A model generated the notes under the pieces. The model worked only from the letters and a program-made list of their open reading frames with translations, searched no databases and was not told where the DNA came from. This document shows positions 42,867-49,994 of a stretch of DNA of 64,000 bases, piece by piece. Location: positions 186,001-250,000 of the forward strand of contig SEBU01000002.1 of NCBI GenBank assembly GCA_004173475.1, read 5' to 3'. The translations under genes were made by a program, and so were the position numbers. The first letter of the stretch is position 1. Every line of letters begins with the position of its first letter. This DNA is from Gammaproteobacteria bacterium. GTDB taxonomy: Bacteria > Pseudomonadota > Gammaproteobacteria > Pseudomonadales > Cellvibrionaceae.

Positions 42867-43289
42867 CTATTTCTTAAAATAGGTTTTAAATACATATTTC
42901 CACGGAACAGCAATGATTGGCAATACAACCCACACAAACACATAGGTAAGTCCTTCTGCCGATGAACCTTCCAGTTTTCCAGCCGACCAAAGCGGGTAGG
43001 CAACTACTGCTAACCAAATTAATTTGTAGGCAATTTCAAGAAAGATAATCGGCAACATTTTAAGCGGATAGATTAATCCCAATATGGACAGCAATGAAAA
43101 AGCGGCCCACACACTCCAGGTGACAGCCTCGATGGGGGCCAGGGAACTGGCGTTAGTGAGCAATTGGGTCCATGAATCTTTACCCACAAAAATGACTATG
43201 AGAAAAAACAGGGCTCTTAACAGATATATATTTATTCTGCGAACACCTTGGTAATTTTCATGATCCGGTAGAAATATTTTCATAAACAT
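42867..43289 (-). CDS. Small membrane protein of unknown function
   Basis: A 140-residue protein with four hydrophobic segments (about 21-38, 58-76, 78-100 and 110-130) and a basic C-terminus, KYVFKTYFKK. No family is recognised, and relatives are usually listed as hypothetical membrane proteins. It sits at the start of a two-gene minus-strand unit with the VOC protein. The upstream gap to the asparaginase operon holds no motif copy on this strand. Confidence 0.65.
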   Translation of the reverse strand: MFMKIFLPDHENYQGVRRINIYLLRALFFLIVIFVGKDSWTQLLTNASSLAPIEAVTWSVWAAFSLLSILGLIYPLKMLPIIFLEIAYKLIWLAVVAYPLWSAGKLEGSSAEGLTYVFVWVVLPIIAVPWKYVFKTYFKK

Positions 43290-43474
43290 CTAGGGTTCCT
43301 TTAAGAACTGGTTATTGAAGGCTTGTGTTTCTGGTCATTTCATTAGACGGAGGCGACTTTGTATTGGATGCACTTCTTTATTTTTTTGTTAAATAACTAA
43401 CTACTACGAGTCTATCTTGTTTCTATTATTGCTATCAAAAACCGACAGCTTTTATTATTCGCGTTGATGGTACT

Positions 43475-43501
43475 GGTAGGGGGCTTGTCACATTATGCGT
43501 C
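43475..43501 (+). promoter_or_regulatory. ECF-type promoter P8 (asparaginase operon)
   Basis: GGTAGGGG (43475-43482), 15 nt, CGTC (43498-43501), 49 nt before the ATG at 43551. Perfect match. It lies inside the in-frame extension of the asparaginase gene and so fixes the downstream ATG as the start. Confidence 0.75.
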
Positions 43502-43550
43502 TTCATTAGCACCAATGCTAATAGTGGCATGGCTCTTTGGAGGACAGTGC

Positions 43551-44591
43551 ATGTCTCGCACGCTTCTTTTCCGCAAATGTTGTGGCTTGTTTATTTTTCT
43601 TTTGTCAGGTGTTGTCTTCGCGCAAGAAAAATTACCCAACGTAAAAATATTTACAACAGGCGGCACCATTCAAAGTAAGGGTGATCATCGTCAAAAATTA
43701 ATGGAATATTCTGCGGGCAAAGTTGCTCCCGAAGAACTTATTAACGATTTGCCCGAGCTTAAAAAAATCGCCAATGTTACTTACCTTGAAGAATCCAATA
43801 TAGGTTCTGGAGGTATGAATACAGAAATATTGCTTAAGCTCGCGAAAGATATTAATGAATGGCTTGCATTGCCAGAGTCGTCGGGCGCTGTTGTTACTCA
43901 CGGTACGGGAACGCTCGAAGAAACCGCTTACTTCCTTAATCTTGTTATCAAATCTGATAAGCCTGTGGCCGTGGTTGGTGCCATGCGCCCTTTCACTGCA
44001 GTAAGCCGCGATGGCCCGTTCAATTTATATAACGCTGTGCGTGTTGCTGCTTCGCCAAAAGCACGCGGTTACGGTGTGATGATTATGTTGAACGACGAAA
44101 TAAATGCTGCGCGCGATACGACTAAAACCAACACCTATCGTGTTGATACTTTTGTTGCGCGCGACATGGGCCCGCTCGGTTATACGGATTCGGACCGCAT
44201 TAGTTTTTACCGCAAACCTACCTATCGTCACACCGCTAAAAGTGAATTTGATGTGTCAAATTTAAAAGATTTACCGCGCGTTGATGTGACTTATGTGTAT
44301 CAAGAATCTGACGCAAGTGCGCTTAATGCGTTCGTTAAAGCGGGTGCCAAAGGCATAGTGCTCACCGACAACGACGACAAAGCTATCAAGAAAGCTCAAA
44401 AGAAAGGCGTGGTATTTGTGAAGAGTGACCGCAAAGGTTCTGGTCGTGTGGTTGAAAGTGAAAAGCAAGCTGGTTTGGGAATCGTAACGTCAGACAATTT
44501 ACCGCCGCACAAGGCGCGCATTTTGTTGCGTCTGGCGTTAACCAAAACCAAAGACGCGAAAGAAATCCAGCGCATGTTTAATGAATATTAG
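43551..44591 (+). CDS. Exported type II asparaginase-like hydrolase with Asp90-to-Gly change
   Basis: 346 residues from the ATG at 43551 (GGAGG-like GGAGGACAG before it). Sec signal peptide about 8-24 (VVFAQ). The first motif FTTGGTI (Thr39) and the second THGTGTLEET (Thr119) place both catalytic threonines; the catalytic Lys lies in DTTKTNTYRV. The residue after the second Thr, Asp90 in E. coli AnsB, is Gly120 here. In AnsB that Asp holds the substrate's alpha-amino group, so free asparagine should bind poorly. A substrate with a blocked amino group is plausible. The gene is followed by a paralogue and probably heads an operon from P8. Confidence 0.85.
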   Translation: MSRTLLFRKCCGLFIFLLSGVVFAQEKLPNVKIFTTGGTIQSKGDHRQKLMEYSAGKVAPEELINDLPELKKIANVTYLEESNIGSGGMNTEILLKLAKDINEWLALPESSGAVVTHGTGTLEETAYFLNLVIKSDKPVAVVGAMRPFTAVSRDGPFNLYNAVRVAASPKARGYGVMIMLNDEINAARDTTKTNTYRVDTFVARDMGPLGYTDSDRISFYRKPTYRHTAKSEFDVSNLKDLPRVDVTYVYQESDASALNAFVKAGAKGIVLTDNDDKAIKKAQKKGVVFVKSDRKGSGRVVESEKQAGLGIVTSDNLPPHKARILLRLALTKTKDAKEIQRMFNEY

Positions 44592-44641
44592 TGCTGGTTT
44601 TTTTGCGTGCGAGTAAGAATTTTTAAGCGAAGAAAATCTAC

Positions 44642-44677
44642 TCGAACACCATCGAAATATCGAACACCATCGAAATA
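44642..44677. repeat. Perfect 18-bp tandem duplication
   Basis: The unit TCGAACACCATCGAAATA occurs twice head to tail in the gap between the two asparaginase genes. It looks like a replication-slippage duplication; no function is implied. Confidence 0.8.
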
Positions 44678-44719
44678 CTTTAGCCACCAAATGAATATTT
44701 AGAGAATGGGTGTGAATGT

Positions 44720-45859
44720 ATGACCAATCAATTTTCTCAATTTTTTACACCGCGTTTACGCTGGTTAGCTGTGCTGACTTTTAGTGTTTGTTTACCTGTA
44801 ATTGCGCAAGAAGTTCCCACCTACGCGCCGCAACCGGCCATGCCAGCAGCCGACGTTAAATTACCGAACATTGTGCTTATGTCCATGGGCGGAACTATCG
44901 CCAGTCGCGGTGATACTCGTTTAAATATTAGCAACTACGGGGGTAAAGATTATCCACGCGTTAACCCCGAGGATTGGGTTAATGATTTACCCGAATTGAA
45001 GGGCATCGCTAACATTACGCTTGAAGATCAACGTGCGCCGCAAGATCGCGCGTCGTCAGAAACCTTTGAAGATTTTCAACGCGTTGCCAAGCGTCTTAAT
45101 GAATTGGCGAAAGATGCAAACGTCGATGGAATAGTCGTAACCCACGGCACCAACACCATGGCCGAAACCGCTTTTTATATGAATCTCACCGTGAAAACAA
45201 ACAAGCCAATTGTATTTGTAGGTTCGCAGCGCCCCTGGACCGGTTTGAGTGGCGATGGCCCACGCAATCTTTACGATGCTGTGCGTGTGGCCGGTTCAAA
45301 AGATGCGTGGAATAAAGGTGTATTGCATTGTATGAATCAAGTGATTAACACCGCTCGCGATGTAAGTAAAACCAGTGCTTATCGTGTGCATACGTTTAAA
45401 GGAATTGATGTAGGTGCTTTAGGCTATGCCGATCCTGATCAAATTAAATTTTATCGCGAACCTGTTCGTCGTCATACAGATGGTTCTGAATTTGCTGGTA
45501 TGGATTTCACAACGCTGCCCAAAGTAGAAGTGGCTTACGCGTACCGCGATGCTCCGGCTTACATTATTGATGCGATGGTTGCCAATGGTGTTAAGGGAAT
45601 CATTGTTGATGGAACAGGCGCAGGTAGCCCAACCACCGGACAAACTGAAGCCATTAAACGTGCGCAAGCCAAAGGTGTAGTAGTAGTTGCTACTGCACGA
45701 ACTCATGGCGGCCGTGTGCAAGATACTATTCGTAGGAACGAAGCCAAAATTGTTCCGGGTGATAATTTATTGCCAGAAAAGGCGCGCATTTTATTGCAGT
45801 TGGCGTTAACAAAAAGTAGCGACATTAAAGAAGTGACTCGCATTTTTAATGAGTATTAA
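44720..45859 (+). CDS. Exported type II asparaginase-like hydrolase with Asp90-to-Asn change
   Basis: A 379-residue paralogue of the preceding gene. Signal peptide about 14-30 (VIAQ), then a Pro/Ala-rich linker to residue 45. Catalytic Thr59 (MGGTIASRGD) and Thr134 (THGTNTMAET) are present, as is the Lys in DVSKTSAYRV. The AnsB Asp90 position is Asn135, and the following residue is Met-Ala instead of Met-Glu, so the alpha-amino pocket is changed again in a different way. The C-termini of both proteins are nearly identical (IFNEY against MFNEY). No separate promoter motif lies in the 128-nt gap, so it is probably cotranscribed. Confidence 0.85.
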   Translation: MTNQFSQFFTPRLRWLAVLTFSVCLPVIAQEVPTYAPQPAMPAADVKLPNIVLMSMGGTIASRGDTRLNISNYGGKDYPRVNPEDWVNDLPELKGIANITLEDQRAPQDRASSETFEDFQRVAKRLNELAKDANVDGIVVTHGTNTMAETAFYMNLTVKTNKPIVFVGSQRPWTGLSGDGPRNLYDAVRVAGSKDAWNKGVLHCMNQVINTARDVSKTSAYRVHTFKGIDVGALGYADPDQIKFYREPVRRHTDGSEFAGMDFTTLPKVEVAYAYRDAPAYIIDAMVANGVKGIIVDGTGAGSPTTGQTEAIKRAQAKGVVVVATARTHGGRVQDTIRRNEAKIVPGDNLLPEKARILLQLALTKSSDIKEVTRIFNEY

Positions 45860-45915
45860 TAAGTAGAGCTTACTTTAGAGGTTTTATTTTTTATAACTCA
45901 TGAATTTATATAAAA

Positions 45916-46019
45916 GGGAATCGTCATCCTCGCGCAGCGGGGATCCACGGGGCCAGCCTTCAGTTTTGATTTTAGCTCTTTAACAGCTGGATCCCCGCTC
46001 CGCGAGGATGACGATTCCC
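45916..46019. repeat. Dispersed palindromic repeat, copy B
   Basis: A 104-bp palindrome with outer arms GGGAATCGTCATCCTCGCG and GAGGATGACGATTCCC and inner arms GGGGATCCA / TGGATCCCC. The central spacer differs from copies A and C. It lies between the asparaginase and the Tat amidase. Confidence 0.8.
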
Positions 46020-46138
46020 ATATAAACGTAACGATTCTTAAATAAGTGACATTTCTTTCTAAAAATATTTATTCGAGTTTTTTGAAAATTTAAACAGCGT
46101 TTTTAAATTCAACAATCGCTTATCACGGCAGGTAGATC

Positions 46139-47674
46139 ATGCAAATTCAAAGACGTCATTTTAATTTTCTTATGTTAGGTGCAGCTGCAACATCAGCACT
46201 ACCTGTTAGTTTTGCGTCCGCAAAATCTGTGGGTGCGGGCGTATCAGAATTAGCATCACTTAGTTTGAGCGAAGCCGCCGCTAAAATTCGTTCTGGTGCA
46301 ATTACGTCCGTGCAATTGACGCAAGCTTGCCTTGAACGCATCGCAACTTACGATAAAAAACTGGATGCATTTATCACCGTCATGCACAAAGAGGCCATGA
46401 CAACTGCACAGCAATTAGATGCTGAACAAAAGGCCGGAAAATTGCGCGGCATTTTGCACGGTGTCCCCGTGGCAATTAAAGATATTATCGATACAGCTGG
46501 TACTCGCACCACCGGCGGCAGTGCTTTGTTTGAAGATCGTGTTCCTACTGAAGATGCCACCGTAGTTGCGCGTTTGCGTGCAGCAGGTGCGGTAATTATC
46601 GGCAAAACCAATACTCAGGAATTTGCCATGGGTGGTGGTGAAACATCTTACTTTGGGCCTTCACGTAATCCCTGGAATCTTGCACACAATACTGGCGGTT
46701 CATCGTCTGGTTCGGGCGCGGCTGTTGCTGCGCATCTCGCTTACGGCGCGCTCGGTACTGACACCGGCGGCTCAGTGCGTATGCCATCTTCTTACTGCGC
46801 TCTCGTTGGTATGAAAGCCACTTATGGTTTGGTACCTATCAAAGGAATTTTGCCGCTCACGGTTTCGCTGGATCACTGCGGCCCTATGACGCGCACAGTT
46901 GAAGATAACGCGCTTATGTTAAATGTGATGGCCGGTTACGACAAATACGACTTCACTAGCGTTGAACACCCGAAAGAAGATTATGTTGCGCAAATGTCGC
47001 AGCCAGTTTCTGGTTTTAAACTCGGTACTCCAGCGGGATATTTCGACGATTTAGATCCTGAAGTTGAAAAGGCAGTTGCAACCGCCATCGCGCTTTTGGC
47101 CAAGCTCACTGGCGGTGTTGAAGATGTTTCATTGCCAGGTGTAACTCATCTCGGCAACTTGGGCGGTTTAGGTGAAACTCTGGCGTGGCACGAACAATAT
47201 TTTAAGAATGCACCCACCAAATACATGCTTGCAGAGCGTCGTCGCTTGCAAAGTATTATGGATGCTAATCCTAAAGCGACAGATTACATTCGCGCTAAAT
47301 GGGAGATAGAAACTGTTCGCCGTAAAGTAGATGACGCTTTTACCAATTTTGATTTGGTGGTACTGCCAACCCAACGTATTTTACCGCCCACCCTCAATGA
47401 ATTAATCGGTAAGGTTAACGATTCCAAAACGGCAAATCCGCGTGTTACGTCCAACACCCAACCGTTTAATGTGATGGGTATTCCAGCGCTTTCGATTCCC
47501 TGCGGTTTTAGTAAAAGTGGTTTGCCGATTGGTTTAATGATCGCCGGGCCGCATTTTTCTGAAGGCAAAATTTTTGCGCTCGCCAAAGCTTATGAAAACG
47601 CGACGACCTGGCACAATCAATTGCCACCCTTATCACCGGATACAAAAAAGCCGGTCGTAACAGCCCATAGCTGA
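46139..47674 (+). CDS. Tat-type exported amidase-signature enzyme
   Basis: A 511-residue AS amidase. The N-terminus QRRHFNFLMLG (Arg5-Arg6) followed by an Ala-rich hydrophobic stretch to residue 28 (FASA) fits a twin-arginine signal. The triad is Lys114 (VAIKDIIDT), Ser188 (NTGGSSSGSG) and Ser212 (GTDTGGSVRMPSS). The body resembles AspGlu-tRNA-amidotransferase subunit A-like amidases, but GatB/GatC are absent nearby and the enzyme is exported. A C-terminal segment NTQPFNVMGIPALSIPCGF is the usual AS signature. It follows the asparaginases after the repeat, with no motif of its own, so it may depend on P8 or an unseen promoter. GGTAG precedes the ATG. Confidence 0.87.
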   Translation: MQIQRRHFNFLMLGAAATSALPVSFASAKSVGAGVSELASLSLSEAAAKIRSGAITSVQLTQACLERIATYDKKLDAFITVMHKEAMTTAQQLDAEQKAGKLRGILHGVPVAIKDIIDTAGTRTTGGSALFEDRVPTEDATVVARLRAAGAVIIGKTNTQEFAMGGGETSYFGPSRNPWNLAHNTGGSSSGSGAAVAAHLAYGALGTDTGGSVRMPSSYCALVGMKATYGLVPIKGILPLTVSLDHCGPMTRTVEDNALMLNVMAGYDKYDFTSVEHPKEDYVAQMSQPVSGFKLGTPAGYFDDLDPEVEKAVATAIALLAKLTGGVEDVSLPGVTHLGNLGGLGETLAWHEQYFKNAPTKYMLAERRRLQSIMDANPKATDYIRAKWEIETVRRKVDDAFTNFDLVVLPTQRILPPTLNELIGKVNDSKTANPRVTSNTQPFNVMGIPALSIPCGFSKSGLPIGLMIAGPHFSEGKIFALAKAYENATTWHNQLPPLSPDTKKPVVTAHS

Positions 47675-47721
47675 TCCGTAATATTCAACGCTAGATTCAA
47701 TTTGGGAAGGGCAGGATTTTT

Positions 47722-48741
47722 ATGGAAACCAAGCGGATTTTGTTTTCATGTTCAATTGCTGCGCTAGCAATTTCAACACAGCTTGCGATGGCTAAAACTC
47801 ATGAACTTAAAGCATCGACTACCACAGTCCATCGCAGTTTTTTTGATGCCAGTTTAACGCCGGTATTGACGGTCGATTCTGGCGATAAAGTGAAGCTTGA
47901 AACTGCGTCCGGCAATCCGCGTTATTTTGAAAATCTCGGTGTACCGAAAGAAAAAATTCCTGCTGAACTTTATGCGGTTTATGAAGGTGTGGAAGGAATG
48001 GGGCGGGGCGATCATACGCTCAACGGCCCCATTGCTGTTCGCGGTGCGGAACCGGGCGATACGCTGGAAGTTCGCATCTTGTCGGTAGATGTACGTTTGC
48101 CTATCGCAGGCCAAGGATTTCGCCCTGGCCGCGGAATTTTGCCAGATGAATTTAATTATCAAAAAGATCGCGTGCTTTGGATCGATCTGAAAAAACAAAG
48201 CGTTGAATACGCACCGGGAATTGTTGTTCCGGTAAAACCTTTTTGGGGCGTAGTGGCAGTAGCGCCGCCCGCGAGTATGGGCCGAATACCCAGTGGGCCG
48301 CCGAATTTCTTTGGCGGCAATATGGATAACCGCGATTTGGGCGAGGGCAGCACAGTTTTCTTACCGGTTCAGATTGCCGGAGGATCGCTCTCAATCGGTG
48401 ACGGTCACGCAGCACAAGGGCATGGTGAGGTCTGCGTTTCTGCCATAGAAACATCTCTCAAAGGTGAAATTCTCGTGATCCTGCACAAACAGCAAAACCT
48501 GAAATGGCCGCGTGCGGAAACACCAACTCATTATATGACCATGGGTTTGAATGCTGATCTGGATGAAGCAGCGCGCATGGCGACCAGTCAAATGCTCGAT
48601 TTTCTCGTCGAGAAAAAAGGCATGAAACGTGAGGACGCTTATATGCTGTCGAGCGCTGCTATGGATTTAACAATCACTCAAGCAGTGGACGGTACCAAAG
48701 GCGTTCACGCGATGATTCCGAAATCTATTTTTAAAAATTAA
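47722..48741 (+). CDS. Exported acetamidase/formamidase family protein
   Basis: A 339-residue FmdA/AmdA-family protein with a signal peptide (about 6-25, LAMAKT). Family features are the beta-rich core GPIAVRGAEPGDTLEVRIL (about 104-122), the APPASMGRIPSGPPNFFGGNMDNRDL stretch in the middle, and SIGDGHAAQGHGEVC (about 229-243), which supplies metal ligands in characterised members. The family releases ammonia from formamide or acetamide and is generally cytoplasmic, so the export signal is notable. It starts 47 nt after the Tat amidase and would finish degradation of small amides liberated by other enzymes. A third unrelated amidohydrolase fold in the locus. Confidence 0.87.
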   Translation: METKRILFSCSIAALAISTQLAMAKTHELKASTTTVHRSFFDASLTPVLTVDSGDKVKLETASGNPRYFENLGVPKEKIPAELYAVYEGVEGMGRGDHTLNGPIAVRGAEPGDTLEVRILSVDVRLPIAGQGFRPGRGILPDEFNYQKDRVLWIDLKKQSVEYAPGIVVPVKPFWGVVAVAPPASMGRIPSGPPNFFGGNMDNRDLGEGSTVFLPVQIAGGSLSIGDGHAAQGHGEVCVSAIETSLKGEILVILHKQQNLKWPRAETPTHYMTMGLNADLDEAARMATSQMLDFLVEKKGMKREDAYMLSSAAMDLTITQAVDGTKGVHAMIPKSIFKN

Positions 48742-48803
48742 TTGCAACAAATGAACGGTATTTCTTTGAGAAATTTTTTAAGTTGTCTTGCCTATTTTTA
48801 ATT

Positions 48804-48906
48804 GGGAGTCGTCATCCTCAGCTAGGCGCCCCCACTTGCGGGGATCCAGCTCTTGAATGTTATTTTTTAAAAGCTGGATCCCCGCTCCGCGAGGATGACG
48901 ACTCCC
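48804..48906. repeat. Dispersed palindromic repeat, copy C
   Basis: A 103-bp palindrome, GGGAGTCGTCATCCTCAGC at the left and GAGGATGACGACTCCC at the right, with inner arms GGGGATCCAGCT / AGCTGGATCCCC. Its arms are in the opposite orientation to copy A, as expected for a mobile palindrome that inserts in both directions. Confidence 0.8.
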
Positions 48907-48966
48907 TTCTTTATGAAACTATCCTGTCCGATCAGTAAATATCCTGCCCTAGACATTCCTGCCTCA

Positions 48967-48993
48967 GGTAGGGTTTGTGTGCTTGGTGGCGTC
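48967..48993 (+). promoter_or_regulatory. ECF-type promoter P9 (DsbC-like gene)
   Basis: GGTAGGGT (48967-48974), 15 nt, CGTC (48990-48993), 43 nt before the ATG at 49037. One base differs from the -35 consensus. Confidence 0.68.
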
Positions 48994-49036
48994 ACAGTAG
49001 GTAGACGATACATTCGCAAACTCCGAAAGAGGTTTT

Positions 49037-49744
49037 ATGTCAGCAGGTCGTTTCTTCGTTATTTTTGGATTAGTCGCAAGTTGCTTGGTCGCTAATGCAT
49101 TCGCCGACGAAGCTGCGATTCGTAAAAATCTGGCGGCACGTTTACCGTCGCTTGCACCTATCGATGAAGTCACAAAGACGCCAGTCAATGGTCTGTGGGA
49201 AGTTCGCATGGGTACGGAAGTTATTTACAGCGATGACCAAGGCAGTTTTGTGGTTGAAGGCAATATTATCGACCTACAAAAACAGCTCAACCTCACGCAG
49301 GATCGCATTGCGAAATTAACAGCATTTGATTTCGCCAAGCTGCCGTTGAAAGATGCAGTCGTATGGAAGCAAGGCACAGGCGCGCGCAAATTGGTTGTAT
49401 TTGCAGACCCCAATTGCACCTACTGCAAACATTTTGAAAAAGAACTTAATAGCGTTAAAGACATTACGGTCTATACATTTTTGATTCCCATTTTAGGTGG
49501 CGACTCACCTGAAAAATCCAAAGCCATTTGGTGTGCAAAAGATAACGGCAAAGTCTGGCGTAACTGGATGTTGGATGGCGCCACGCCGCCCGTCGTAACC
49601 GGCGCGTGTGATGCCAGTGCGCTGGATCGCAACCTTGCGCTCGGCCAAAAACACGGCGTAAATGGTACTCCCATGCTGGTGTTTGCTGATAGCAAACGTA
49701 TGGCTGGCATCATGAGTGCCACAGAATTGAATCAAAAATTATAA
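49037..49744 (+). CDS. DsbC/DsbG-like thiol:disulfide isomerase
   Basis: A 235-residue periplasmic protein with a signal peptide (about 5-23, NAFAD), a short N-terminal dimerisation-type domain (about 25-85) and a thioredoxin-fold catalytic domain. The active-site motif is Cys127-Thr-Tyr-Cys130 (FADPNCTYCKHF), and the cis-Pro loop reads NGTPMLVF. It shuffles non-native disulfides in the periplasm. Promoter P9 places it in the amidase regulon, and its likely clients are the four Cys-rich long amidases, one of which follows immediately. The residue pattern is closest to DsbC; the exact subtype cannot be decided here. Confidence 0.88.
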   Translation: MSAGRFFVIFGLVASCLVANAFADEAAIRKNLAARLPSLAPIDEVTKTPVNGLWEVRMGTEVIYSDDQGSFVVEGNIIDLQKQLNLTQDRIAKLTAFDFAKLPLKDAVVWKQGTGARKLVVFADPNCTYCKHFEKELNSVKDITVYTFLIPILGGDSPEKSKAIWCAKDNGKVWRNWMLDGATPPVVTGACDASALDRNLALGQKHGVNGTPMLVFADSKRMAGIMSATELNQKL

Positions 49745-49772
49745 ATTCTCCGATGTAACTCCGCTTTACGGT

Positions 49773-49795
49773 CGCTTCGTGATTAAGACGAAGCG
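49773..49795 (+). terminator. Weak hairpin after the DsbC-like gene
   Basis: CGCTTCGT / ACGAAGCG with a 7-nt loop, 28 nt after the stop. The T-rich stretch begins about 15 nt further on, so termination efficiency is doubtful. Confidence 0.4.
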
Positions 49796-49892
49796 GCTTG
49801 CCCACGTTATTTTTTTGTTTTTTAGATCAAACGAAAATTAAATTTTCAAAAAGCAAAATACATAAAAACAAACGAGAGCTTCGATAAACGGT

Positions 49893-49919
49893 AGTAGGGG
49901 AGCTCGGTTCGTTTACGTC
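49893..49919 (+). promoter_or_regulatory. ECF-type promoter P10 (long amidase copy 4)
   Basis: AGTAGGGG (49893-49900), 15 nt, CGTC (49916-49919), 75 nt before the ATG at 49995. One mismatch in the -35 element. Confidence 0.65.
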
Positions 49920-49994
49920 CAGCACTAGGTGCAATTTAAACCCGTCAGCCTGCTAATCACTGCTTGCCCCTAAAATTATTTGTGAGGAAGCTCT

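Noticed and set aside
39124-48906. CRISPR interpretation of the repeated palindromes
   Set aside because: Three copies kilobases apart with inverted arms and no regular spacers or cas genes.
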